Below the pieces are notes generated by a model. The model had not been told where the DNA came from. It was given only the letters and a program-made list of their open reading frames with translations, and did not search any database. Below, one piece after another: positions 1-10,988 of a stretch of 64,000 nt of DNA; positions within the stretch are counted from its first letter, which is position 1, and the number at the start of each line of letters is the position of its first letter. Position numbers and translations under genes: made by a program. The DNA is from Microbotryum silenes-acaulis (lineage: Eukaryota; Basidiomycota; Microbotryomycetes; Microbotryales; Microbotryaceae): contig QPFY01000013.1 of NCBI GenBank assembly GCA_003665825.1, positions 186,001-250,000 on the forward strand, in the 5' to 3' direction.

Positions 1-1673
1 GCGTAGAGTATCGCGAGACGTAATTTGGCTTCGGGGAGGATATCTGGTGAGGTGATCATTTGTTGTAAGGAGCGATAGTCGGAGGAATGCGATTCGTTCG
101 AGGCGAGCGATTGTTCCAATTCTGATACTTCGAGCAAGTTGCGAGCATGAACGAGTCGCGATAGTTCACCGACGAGCGCGACGTGTTTGGAGACGTTGCC
201 GCCGAGCTTGCGGAATTCGGGGTATTCTTCGATGAATCTGCGCGCGTGTAGGAAGGATTTGTGATCAGAAGGCCGAATAATCATGATCCATGCGACTGAC
301 CTCTTCATATCCGCGACGGTCTCGATATTCTTGGCGTTCGAGGTGGCTGACTTGGTCGAGTAATCTTGAACGTAACTAGAGAGGTGGGCTCCGAGATCAC
401 CAAAGTTGTCGTACAGATTCGCGGCGAAGAAAGGGTCCTGATCAGGTGACAAGACGATTTCCTATACGGGGTCGAATCGTTCAAAGAAAGTTGTCAGCCT
501 TCATCCGCAGGTTTCGTTCGGGTTCGAGTAGGCCTCCAACGTACCTTCAACTCCTCTCTGACCTCGGGTGCGTCCGCCAACGAGACCCTCCCATTCGTAA
601 TGCCCAATAACTCGTGCACCATAGCCTGATACGTCCACTGACTCAACAACGGCGTGACGGGATCATTCCTCCGGTCCAAGAGCAACAGCAGCGGTGCGGA
701 AGCGGACTTTCTAAAGTCCCATAATTCGCGTCCATCCTCGTTCATTTGGTACATGAGTTCTTGTCCAAGTTTTTTGGCCAGTGGGGACATTCGTTCGTAG
801 CGAATGAGAGGTTTTTTCTTGAGGGAGAGAAGTAGGGCGCTGAGGCCTTGGACGTGGCGAGTGAGGGCTGGGGAGGAGGGGGACCAGACCGAGGGGGTGT
901 CACCAAAGAGGGCCATGGTGTTTTGCGACATGGAGGGGTGTAGTGGTGTCGGGACGATCGATAGTGAGAAGTGGGAAGATGTGAGAGGCGAGTAGTCGGC
1001 AAAGCATTCCTGATTGGGTGTGAATTCTGTCAAGATTAGCATTGGATATCGATGTGGGGGAGGCAGGAATCGACTTGCCTGCACTTCTCGCACGAGCTCG
1101 TGCTCGTCCGCTTCGGCCAGCCTTTCGATCTGACTCTTTTTGAGGACATTGGTAAAGTCTGTAGGTTATCAAAAGTCGCCGGGTCAGCAGTCGACACAGC
1201 GACGATCGGTGAAGCGCGATTCCCGAGATCGATAGCGCACTCACACAACCAATAACCGCCGTACCTCCCTTCCCTCAGCTCCCTCCCACACGCCTCGATG
1301 CTCTCATCGGTGGGCCTGAGCAAGCAGATGCACTTGAGGTGAGGTAGACGCTCGACCGCTCTCGAAGGAGGATAGACACTCGCTCCTCTCGCTGCGCCTG
1401 GCGCGACCGTACTAGGCAGGGACCGTGTTGGGTTGTCGATCCGATCGGTCAGGTAGACCTCATGTGATAATAGAGCTGATTGCGTCGATGCGAGGGAAAC
1501 GATCGCCGTCTGGGATGATCCGAGCACTTGAGTCAGTTCTCATTCACCAACTCCGCCTCTCCCAACCCGGCGGCATCACTCACCGTCTCTGCATCGAGCA
1601 ACAAGACCTTGATCCCGGACGTGTTGGTGGTTATCTTGTTGACGTAGGTCTGGATCGCCTTGAGACAGTCCAT
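1..1673 (-). CDS. VPS45: VPS45, Sec1/Munc18-type vesicle fusion regulator (3' end missing)
   Basis: Sec1/Munc18-family protein that binds Tlg2-type syntaxins in Golgi-to-endosome traffic. Exons read on the minus strand: 1584-1673, 1245-1509, 1079-1158, 545-1009, 301-461 and 237 down to the window edge, all in frame. The start MDCLKAIQTYVNKI and the following KVLLLDAET match the family N-terminus. Further matches are EVYLTDRID, LLSLKKKPLIRYERM, LLDRRNDPVTPLLSQWTY, DQDPFFAANLYDNFGD, NIETVADMKRFIEEYPEF and NVSKHVALVGELSRLV. About 410 of an expected 560-600 residues are present. The intron at 1010-1078 starts with GCAAGT, so it is a GC-AG intron; using it joins EVQ to ECFADYSP exactly as the family requires. 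Confidence 0.95.
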
Positions 1674-2131
1674 CGTGGGTTGGCTTGTGAGCTACGTCGC
1701 ACAGCCGCACAGCCGCACAGCCTCGGCGGGTCGGGGTCGTTCACCTCGGACGACTTTCGACGTCTGGCTGCTTCACGATCACGACTTGATGCGGTCGTCT
1801 TTGGGAGAGCTCGTCCGGGTTAATGTACGTTGCTGAGCTGCGAATGGTGCCAATGACGCAAGGCGTTCCCGCGATCAGCGTGGACAGTGTGCTCGAATGT
1901 GGGGGCAAGAGGTAATAACAACCCGTCAAAGGCCAGATATAAGCCCCCGGGGAATTGCCCACTTCCGGGACGTGGAGCGACACAATTTCAACAAGTCCTT
2001 GCTCTGAATTGATCGATATTTCGCACAGTATGAAAGAAAAGATAAGGCAAGGTCTGATAGCTCAAATACAGAGATAACAAAAACAGAGAAACCCCATATG
2101 GCCGAACCCCCCTACTTTTAGGGTTCACCTT
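1674..2131. other. Intergenic: VPS45 upstream / PCK1 downstream
   Basis: This gap holds the presumed VPS45 promoter and the PCK1 3' untranslated region. Short open frames on both strands show no recognisable protein. I see no RNA gene or repeat. Confidence 0.6.
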
Positions 2132-4450
2132 TTAGTACTTGGGCCCAGCAGCCTTGACTTCGGGCGAGCAGTCGGCCTCGTAGCGTTCGAATGCCTTGGT
2201 GAACATGTCGGCGAGCGACCTGTTTTGCTTGATAAAGGCGTCCTTGTCGGTCCATGCCAAAGCGGGGTTCAAGATGTTTTGGGGGATGTCGTAGCCCGGG
2301 ATCGAGACGGGGATTTGCAAGTCAAAGATCGGGCTCTTTTGGAACTCGGACTTGGCCAACGAGCCGTCGTGGATGGCGTCGACGATCGCGCGCGTGTACT
2401 TGAGCGGGCAACGCTTGCCGACACCGAACTTGCCACCGACCCATCCGGTGTTGATCAACCAGCAGCGACTGCCTTGCTCGGTCATCTTCTTGGCCAACAT
2501 CGATGCGTAGCGACTCGGGTGCAGGATGATGAAGGGCTGGCCGAAGCAGGTCGAGAACGTTGGCGAGGGCTCTGTGATACCATCCTCGGTTCCGGGCGTC
2601 TTGGACGTGTAACCAGACAAGAACCAGTACTGCGCCTGGTCCGAGTTGAGCAAGGAGACGGGGGGAAGCACACCGAATGCGTCGCAGGTGAGGTAGATGA
2701 CGTTCTTGGGGTGCGTGTTGGCCATGCAAGGAAGCTTGCAGTTGGGGATGAACTCGATCGGGTAAGCGACTCGAGTGTTTTCGGTAATACCCGTGTCCTC
2801 GTAGTTGGGTTCTCGGGTTCCGTAGTCATAAGTGACATTCTCCAAGACCGAACCGAAGCGGATGGCGTTGTAAATATCGGGTTCCTTCTCGGCGTCGAGG
2901 CCAACGCACTTGGCGTAGCAACCACCCTCAATGTTGAAGACACCAGCATCGGACCAGGTGTGCTCGTCATCACCGATGAGCTGGCGGCGAGGGTCGGCCG
3001 AGAGGGTCGTCTTGCCCGTTCCAGAAAGACCGAAGAACAACGAAACGTCGCCGTCGGGACCTTCGTTGGCGGACGAGTGGAGAGACAAGTTGCCGAACTT
3101 GACCGGTTGCAAGTAGTGCATAACGGAGAAAATACCCTTCTTCATCTCACCGGCGTATTCGGTACCGAGAATGACCATTTCCTTGCGCTTGAAGTTGACC
3201 TCGACAGATGTCGACGACGTCATGCCGGCGGTGAAACGGTTGGCGGGGAACTGGCCGGCGTTGTAGATGGTGAAGTCGGGCTCGCCGAAAGTCTCGAGCT
3301 CCTTGGCCGTAGGTCGGATGAGCACTATGTGAAGATCAAGGCCGTGAAAACGTCAGCTGACTGGACCCGAAGCGTGCAAACCGGGGAAAAGGAAGGCTCA
3401 CTGTTGTGCATGAAGAGGGCGTGGTAGGCACGAGCGCAGATGACTCGAACCTTGATGCGGTACCTGGGGTCCCAGCCGGCGAAGCCGTCAAAGACATAGA
3501 CGTTCTCCCTGGTGTTGAGGTAATCGATGGCACGCTCTCGGTTGATTTCGAAGGTGTGCTCGTCCATCTGCGGCGGTCACCAAACAGTAGAAAGGTCGTC
3601 AGCGGCTGTACATACCTCAGACAACACAATCCGCGACCGATGCCACGAGCTGATCTCGACACGAGTACTTACCTTCATGTTGACGGGACCCCACCAAACA
3701 TCGTCCTTGGATGTCTCCTCGTAGACGATACGCTTGTCCTTGGGCGAACGACCGGTCTTCTTGCCAGAGAAGTTGATGAGCGCACCCGAGTTGGAGATGA
3801 CGGCGCCCTCGTACTTGATGGCGTCCTCGTAGAGCTGAGCAACGGGAGCGTTTCGCTTCAAGTGGATCTGAGAGGAAGCAGAGATGCGGCGGCAACAAGC
3901 TCAGCGTGACTTGTTCGCTCGAAGCGGAAAATGTGGGGCAGCGGACCGCGGCCCCCTCACGAGGCGGAAGAGACTCTACCTTTTCCATGTCGAAACCGGC
4001 CTGCGAGAAGAGGTCGAGATCCTTCCCGAGTAAGCCATAGGTGGCAGTGGGGCTGGAGGAGGCGAGGAAGGTACCATGGTAAAGTGTGGATCAGCAGAGG
4101 GTTCTTTCTATAGGGTGAGGATGGTCCGCCCCCCCGTCGTCCAAAGTCAGAAAATGCAGATGCCCGGGCGGAACGCTGCTGGGAGCAGCCTTGCATAACG
4201 ATGCAGCCCATGTTGCGGCCAATACAATAGTATAGGCACTGCGACAGGATGTGACGAAGTCGTCCGCGGTGTGAAACCGAAGCAACTCGGCCACCAGAGG
4301 ACTGAGCTGATTTTCGTGGCCTGAAAGGTTCCGACCACCGCCGAAGCGGAGGGTCCCACCTTGCGTGAGGTAAAGAGACAGGACTTACCCCTCGAGGTGA
4401 GAGCTGCTCTCTTCAAAGTGTTGTTTGGGGGTGTCAGTACGTCCGGTCAT
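2132..4450 (-). CDS. PCK1: Phosphoenolpyruvate carboxykinase (ATP)
   Basis: Cytosolic gluconeogenic enzyme that converts oxaloacetate and ATP to phosphoenolpyruvate, CO2 and ADP. Five exons: 4389-4450, 3980-4052, 3673-3867, 3402-3567 and 2132-3324, giving 562 residues, close to the usual length of about 550. The nucleotide-binding loop GLSGTGKT is near residues 264-271, followed by [20 protein letters not shown] with the metal-binding acidic residues. N-terminal [18 protein letters not shown] and [10 protein letters not shown] are also typical of ATP-type enzymes. The start is the ATG at 4450, because the first intron (4053-4388, 336 bases and unusually long here) then joins LEG to [17 protein letters not shown] in frame. 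A 152-base inverted-repeat element lies 460 bases upstream, in or near the promoter. Confidence 0.96.
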
Positions 4451-4909
4451 GATGGGCAACTGTGCGGGGAGGAGTGGGTGGGAAGAGAAGGAGAGAGCAA
4501 GAAGCGTGAGCAGACGAACGAACGTACAGCGCCCGAACACGACCGGTGACCTCGGCAGCCGAGAATGGCCACCTCGGGCCACCTGACACGCTGCCACGCG
4601 CACGAATGGCAGCTGGCAAGGAGGGAAGCGGCACTTACATGTGCTGGGGTAGAGGGTAGAGGGTGGGAGGGAAGATTGTTTGTGCAAAAAGTGATAGAAT
4701 AAAGGGTCAGGTGACGGGAGAGGTGGTCAAGGAGAAAGAAAGATGAGAGCGGATCGGGATGGCGCCTCCCATCGGGCGCACCCTACGGAGAAACGCGGGA
4801 CGGCCACGGCCACGGCCACGCTCGCCTCGAGGCAAAAGCCGGGCAAGGACGGAAGCCGGCTGAGCGCCAACCCGAGAGGCCCGGGGGGTGCTCGGTAGGC
4901 CGTGAAGAG
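4451..4909. promoter_or_regulatory. Presumed PCK1 promoter region
   Basis: The region between the PCK1 start and the inverted-repeat element has no convincing coding sequence. It includes a short (GGCCAC)n-like run near 4802-4820. The promoter role is inferred from position only; no binding site is claimed. Confidence 0.35.
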
Positions 4910-5061
4910 CATCAGCAACTTTGCCACTCGCGCTTTAGTGCAATTTAGTGCAATTTAGCGCACTTTAGTGCCAAAAGCGCACTTTTTGTGAAATTTAGCT
5001 CGTTTTCTATAATCTCCGGTGCGCTAAATTGCACTAAGCGCGAGTGACAAAGTTGCTGATG
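4910..5061 (+). mobile_element. MITE-like 152-base inverted-repeat element, copy 1
   Basis: Begins CATCAGCAACTTTGCCACTC and ends with the inverse complement of that sequence. The terminal inverted repeats are about 38 bases with one gap and, in this copy, one mismatch (GTGACAAAG in the right arm). The left arm carries a doubled TGCAATTTAG unit. The element is non-coding. It is flanked by AG on both sides, a possible 2-base target duplication. Two further copies of the same length lie at 28603-28754 and 28888-29039. Confidence 0.85.
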
Positions 5062-6291
5062 AGGGAGGAACGTTGTTGTATTACTTGACTCGTCACTCGG
5101 GTCAGGGGGCCATATCAGGCAGCTTTGTGAAGTTTCGGACAAGTCACGTGAAGCTCGGAGATAGATCCCTGCACATGAAGTTATGACGCCCGAGTTCATC
5201 GATAAACGCTGTGAGCTCTGAGAACGCCCACCCAGGCGCGATCTCATTGGCCGACGCGGCTCCAGCGCGTCGCAGGCGTGAGTCGCAGGCGTGAGTTGCG
5301 CTTAGACCCGACCCTGCGCGGCCGATCTCGCAGCCGCGGCACGGACATAAAGAAGGCCGTAAATACGTGGAACACCAGAAAACCCCCTTGTTGTGTTGCT
5401 AGACTCATCGACAGCATCGCGATACATCCTGAGCGCAGAACCAGGCAAGGATACGTTTTGGAAAATACAGATCGGCCGCAGTGGGCACTACTCGACCCGA
5501 CGCGTCGCCAGCCGACGCAACTTCGCGCTGCAACACTAGCTGGCGGGTCGAATTCCCACCACATGGCAGCACGGTGGGTCGGGATCAAGAGCAATTCAAG
5601 CGAGTCGTAGTCTCGGAGTTCGATCCGCACGCGTGTTTCCTTTAGGATGACTGAGAGATGCGCGCGATCGACGATCCAGGCCAAAGCTGGCCCCTTTCGC
5701 AGCGTGAGACCAGCCCCTGTGAAACGGGCCATGCTGAGAAAAAGCGAGGAAACGCGTGTCGTGTTGTTGCACAGGGCTGGGCTGGCTTTACACAGCTCGC
5801 GTACGTACCCTCTACGACTCTTGGTTGTTTCCTTCGTCTTTTTGGTGTTGTGTATTGTGACGACCCTTGTTGACGACCTTGAGACGACTATCATCAACGA
5901 CCAGGCCGACGCTTCTGCCCCTCCGCGACTTTACGGCTCGCCTCACGCCCGGTGTGCCGCGTGCTCCTGTACTCGCCTCGGGGAAGCTGTTGTGCACGAA
6001 ACCCGACGATCACGATTGTAAGCTTTCCGGTACCAGTTTTTCTGTGTGTCTTCCCACTAAGTTCTATCTATCCCGGTGCAGCAGTAACGACCCCTGCCTT
6101 CACGATCTCCGACACACGACTACGATTCGCGCCCGGTGTTCATCGCCATTTCAATCAACATCCGCCTCGACGCGTGTTCAACGAAACACTGAACCCCCTT
6201 TTCGCGAGCGTCAGACAACGCGTCGTTTCCGAATCCAAACTCCTTGAACAACCCCGAGCATCTCGCAGGATCTCGAACAAGTCTCGGTGTC
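5062..6291. other. Intergenic: upstream of the large kinase gene
   Basis: About 1.2 kb with no supported gene. Open frames on both strands do not resemble protein families and lack a sensible intron pattern. The last few hundred bases are pyrimidine-rich and probably hold the kinase promoter and 5' untranslated region. Confidence 0.5.
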
Positions 6292-9200
6292 ATGTCCACT
6301 GCTGTGTACACATCACCGAATCGGGCCTCGGGGACGATCATCCCCCGACTGGCGCACGATTTCGCGAATCAGCATTACTCCTCGCCCACTGCCAGTAAGA
6401 CGGCTTCGGGTTTGAGGACCCTCGTCACCGAAGTCGGACACCGTCGGGAAGATGTTGGCAAGAATGTCTCGAGTGAGGGGACGAATGGTGGGGCCAAGAC
6501 CGACATATTCTCCATCACCGACGCGACGCTCGCCGAGAAGCTTCAGTAAGCCTTGTCTCGCGTCTGCACCGAATGGGGAAAGCGGCAAGAAGCTGACCAT
6601 GTCAACTCCACAGATTCGTCACTGAAGTAGGGTTTGGAAACTGGGTAAACTCTACTGGACCACAGCTCTCGAGGATGAGCATTTGAAAGCTGACCTTGCC
6701 GGGCCGTTTACTTCAGGGTTCGGTCTGGAAATGTGTACGCAAGACAGGCTCCTCGAAAGGTGAGACTGTTGCAGTCAAGCTTGTACATAGATCGAAGAAC
6801 CCCACGTCGTCCGCTCGAGTTCGATCTCTGTGGACTGAATTCAAGTAAGTTCACCGGCGACCTGACTATCCCGCTCGCAATCTCGGAAATCTGATCCTCC
6901 TGCTACCTCTGCAGGGCTATTCGCTCTCTCCGTGGCGCGTGCCACCCCAACCTCATCCACTTCGAATCCTTCATCATCACCCCCTCCTACGCCCTCTGCG
7001 TAATGCCGTACTACTCGCGTCTCATGCCCGTCGCCCTTCCCGAATCGCGCGCGCGCTTCTACTTTCGTGGTCTCCTTTCCGCCGTCGAATTTCTTCACGC
7101 CCATGGATGTTCGCACAATGACATCAAACCCGCCAATATCTTGCTCGGAAGCAATGATACTCCCGTTCTGTGTGATTTTGGTTTTGCGGTCCAATACGCT
7201 CGTGATGCACCTGAAAGGTTCCTGAGCTCGCTGTCGTGGGGTACACCCGAGTACCTCTCCCCTGAGCGCGCCAAGGGCGTACTTCACGACGAACGACTCA
7301 GCGACGTATGGGCTCTCGGCGTGACGATGTGGGAAATCGTGGTGGGGAGGACGCCATTCGAGAGGACCGAAAGTGAGGAGTTCCTCACGAGGGACGCTCT
7401 CGAGGTTTATTATGGTCGAACGGTCGAAGGATCGTTTTGTGGAGAGTTCAAAGTCTCATCTGGTGAGTGAGGTGAGTATGCAATTATGTTCTGTCTCTGA
7501 TTCATCACGATTGTCGTGCTCCACAGACTTTGAGGACTTGATTCATCACATGGTCGAGCCCAACGTCAAACAGCGCGTTCAAGGCTGCGGTCTCGCGCTG
7601 CTGCATCGCTTCTTCGAGATGGTCCCCACGCCTCAACATTCGCCCAAAACAACTCGGTACTCTCAAGGCACTCCCAAGTCTGCTCAGACGCCGGTCAAGA
7701 ACAAAACTCCTGTGAAGGCTCACGGAAGCAGCTCTCGCAAGGGAACGCCGAGTCGAAAGGTCGAAAAGAGGGATTCAATTCAGGTGCATCGTGATCGCAC
7801 GAGCTCGCCGTTCCGTAAGTTGATCTGATTCTGAAACAGAGGAACGTGGGCTGAAAAGACTTTCACTGTAATAGAGGAAAAAACCGACGTCCGTTCCTCG
7901 TTCCCTCTGCGCCCCCTGCTCCTAGGCGAGCGCCGCGCCAATGCTTCACCGACAACGAGCCCATCAACGCAGCCCAGCACTCCTCGACAGCGTGTCAACT
8001 CTGGGTCAAAAGCCAAGAAAGGCACCCAATCACCTTCCACGGCGAGAACCCAGGTCACCACATCCAGGATCACGTCCCCTTCCAAGATCCCGGTTCGAGC
8101 GCCTCTGTTCGTCGCCCTCCCCCGTACACCCAATGGCCCAGCTCGAATTCCGTCGAAGCACAATGCTGCGCTCTCGCATCGCACCTCTGGAGTCGCTCTG
8201 GCCTCGCCTCAAACCTCATCATCCTCGGAGAAGCCTCGTAGGTCCGGCTCTCAGTCGCCTCAGTCGACTGGTGGGTCGCACAAGCGCCAAAGCTCACAAC
8301 CGCCAGCGATGCCAACGCTGTTCCGAGATTTGACGACACCGATAGAGCAACACGGTATCCTACCTCCGGCGCCGAAAGACCATTCAGAGGCGGAATCCAA
8401 ATCGCAGCAGAAGCAAATTTCCTCGCCGTCCAGGGGTTCTAGCTTCGAGTCGCCTGTATTGGCTTTTGCTGAAAGACAGAAAGTCGTCGAGTCGCGAGCT
8501 ACACACGTCAAATCCAAGCGATCGGTCTCGTTCCAGGCCTTCACGCGATGTAAGTCAGCTTCATGCCTTTGAGTATCACTCTCAACTCACATCAACGTGA
8601 TTTGGTCAGCTTCCGCTCGACCAATTGCAGAGGATCGCTCTTCACCCAAAGCAGCGGCGGATGTATCGCCCCAGCAAACCCAACCCTCGCCGAAGCGTGG
8701 CTCGATTTCTATGGTCAAGAGTGAGTCAATCCGTCTTCTCAAAGTCCCACAAAATAGAATTAATTATAAGTCTTAAAATCACCCAGGACTCCGAGCCATG
8801 TCCGTTCGCCGCACACCGTCGGTGTTCTCGTTCCGTGGGTTCAAGCCGTCAGGGAACAATCTCGCAGCACCTGAACAGGGACGCCGAATTTCCGCTGCTG
8901 GGTCCATGCTGTCAGTCGGCGATACCACTGAGTATGGTGGAGAGCCAAGTGAGTACAATGTCAATACTTATCGTGAAGATCAAGAACTGACCATCGTTCG
9001 GCTGTATCAGACCGAACAATCGACTCGACTGCGCATTCTTCGCTCAGCGCCGGATCCGAGATGTGAGCGCTTTGACATTCATACAGCGGCTTGTGAGCAC
9101 AACGCTGATCTGAAGTTCCTTAATTTCAGTTCTCGGCTCGAGTCTTTCTCCCGCCATATCCAGACCATCATCGACGCCGGGCGAGCCAACGAGGCCGTTT

Positions 9201-10566
9201 CGTCGACCATGGTCAGGCGATCTATTTCGCCCAGCAGCAGCGGATCGGACGCCGTCGAACAACTCGGTGCCGCGATGCCCATCTTGTCCCGAGAGGAGCT
9301 CGCCGAGTTCCGAGCTCGAGAGGCGCAGCGCTCATCGGAGTCTTTGGCGCGTCAAGACCGTTCGAGTTCGAGGCTAGTCGGAGTTGCTCCCAGACGTGTT
9401 TCGAGAAGCGCCGCTGGGGCTTCTAGCTCAAGTGCGGATGCGAAGAGACGACCTTCGGTCAAGATCCGTCCGTCGCTTGCTCCGTCGTTCGTTCAGAACC
9501 AGACGACTCAGACCGAGTCGGAAGAGCCGCTCGGTAGTAGCAGTGAGTTCTCCCCCGAATCGCGACCCGGTAGCTCGCAGGAAGCTGACTCCTATCTCCT
9601 GACTATGCAGCTTCGTCTCAATTCTCGGAAGACTCTTCCACCGCTTCAATTAAAGCACCTTCAGAAGAAGACGACACGATGAGGTTCAAGCGCGGCCATC
9701 GACGCATCCCGACGGCCATTCGCAACGTCCCCTCCATCTCCCTTACCGAAAGCGAGGACGAGTCGACCTACTCCGAAACCGAGGAGCCCGATTCGCCCAA
9801 TGCTCCCAACATGGGTGCCCTCCGATCCGTCATCGTCGAAGAAGGTCGCCAACTCCCGACTTGGGTACCGGAACCGATCGAGAAGGACGACGACGGTGAT
9901 AGCGATGATGCCGACGTCGATGAGCCGACAATCACTTTGGTTCCAAGCCCCGTCAAAGGCGGGACAAGACTTCTGCGAATGGCGAGTAGGACTTCGACGC
10001 TGAGGAAGTCGGTCAAGGGGGGTGAAGAGCCGGTGTTCGAGTAAGTTATTCCTACCAGCCGGTCGAAGAGCCCATTCACTAACGTCCCGGCTTTTATCTC
10101 TTACAGAACCTGCCGTTCCGCTCCGGCAGCCAATCGTCCGCGGATCCTCACCTCAAACGCGGCGCGCACCTTACCTCGAACCAACTCGCCAAACGTCTTT
10201 TCCAACCTCATCGCCGTCCAACCCTTGCAACGCTCTGTGAAGTTCCGCGATTCCCCTTCCCCGCCTCCCACACCGACATCAGGGGACCGCACCGATTCCC
10301 GTGCCTCGTCCCATGCTCGATCCCAATCACGAGGTCCCAGCCGTTCCCGCTCCGTTCTGTCCTTCTTCAACAGTTGGTCCAGCTCACTCTCCCGAGCTTC
10401 TACACCTTCATTCTCCGTCGATAGCCTCGCCACTTCTTCGGATGCTTCGAACATCTATCAATCGGAGGAAGAGCTTGCTTACCAGCGGATGAAGAAGAGT
10501 GCGAATGCTCCCAAAGGGGCTAAACACGGCACCAAGTGGAGGAGCGCGCTCAAGAAGCTTTTCTGA
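6292..10566 (+). CDS. Large serine/threonine protein kinase with a disordered C-terminal tail
   Basis: Twelve exons in frame: 6292-6545, 6614-6644, 6717-6844, 6915-7462, 7527-7814, 7875-8549, 8610-8720, 8787-8948, 9011-9062, 9130-9542, 9611-10040 and 10107-10566, giving 1183 residues. The kinase domain spans roughly residues 85-340: glycine loop GFGNWGSVW, VAVK lysine near 116, catalytic loop HNDIKPANILL (His205, Asp207), DFG at 225-227, and GTPEYLSPE. The usual Arg of HRD is Asn, so it is a non-RD kinase. The remaining 800 or so residues are rich in Ser, Pro, Arg and acidic stretches, with many SP and TP sites and no domain I recognise. The C-terminus is basic (KWRSALKKLF). The subfamily and substrate are not assignable from sequence. 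Confidence 0.88.
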
Positions 10567-10988
10567 TCTGTCCGAATCGGCGTGCGGAGATGATCCGTCG
10601 GAGACTTTGACGTCTTGTTCATAGTGGATCCATAGATACCTCCTCTTCCCCCGTGTCGCCCTCTTCCTTCCCGATCGACTTCGTCCCTTCCTGTTCCTAC
10701 TTCCCTCATGATCTCCGTCATAACGTTCTTATCCGCTTTTTATGACGACCTCCTCACGATTTATGCCTCTCTTCATCTATGCTCGTACATTAGAATCGCC
10801 GTTGTGCATACAAAACACTCCCGTGCAGATCCAATAAGCATAGAGAGAGAGAGAGAGAGAATCATACCGATGAACGGCTTAGAGATGCCGATCAAGACGA
10901 CTTTAGTTTACCTACTTCGTGTTCGACCAAGGGCGTGGCCCAGTCACGAAGTTCGACCTTCCTCTGAAGAACATAAATCGTTATTTTT
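10567..10988. other. Convergent 3' intergenic region with GA microsatellite
   Basis: This stretch holds the 3' ends of the kinase and acyl-CoA synthetase genes. A (GA)n run of about 17 bases lies near 10843-10860. No other feature is seen. Confidence 0.6.

Noticed and set aside
2225..3427. A 400-residue plus-strand open frame opposite PCK1
   Set aside because: It is the exact antisense of conserved PCK1 codons. GC-rich third positions keep the opposite strand free of stops. No motif is present.
5244..5897. A 217-residue minus-strand open frame upstream of the kinase
   Set aside because: No recognisable domain, odd composition and no start or splice context. It overlaps the likely promoter and leader of the kinase gene.
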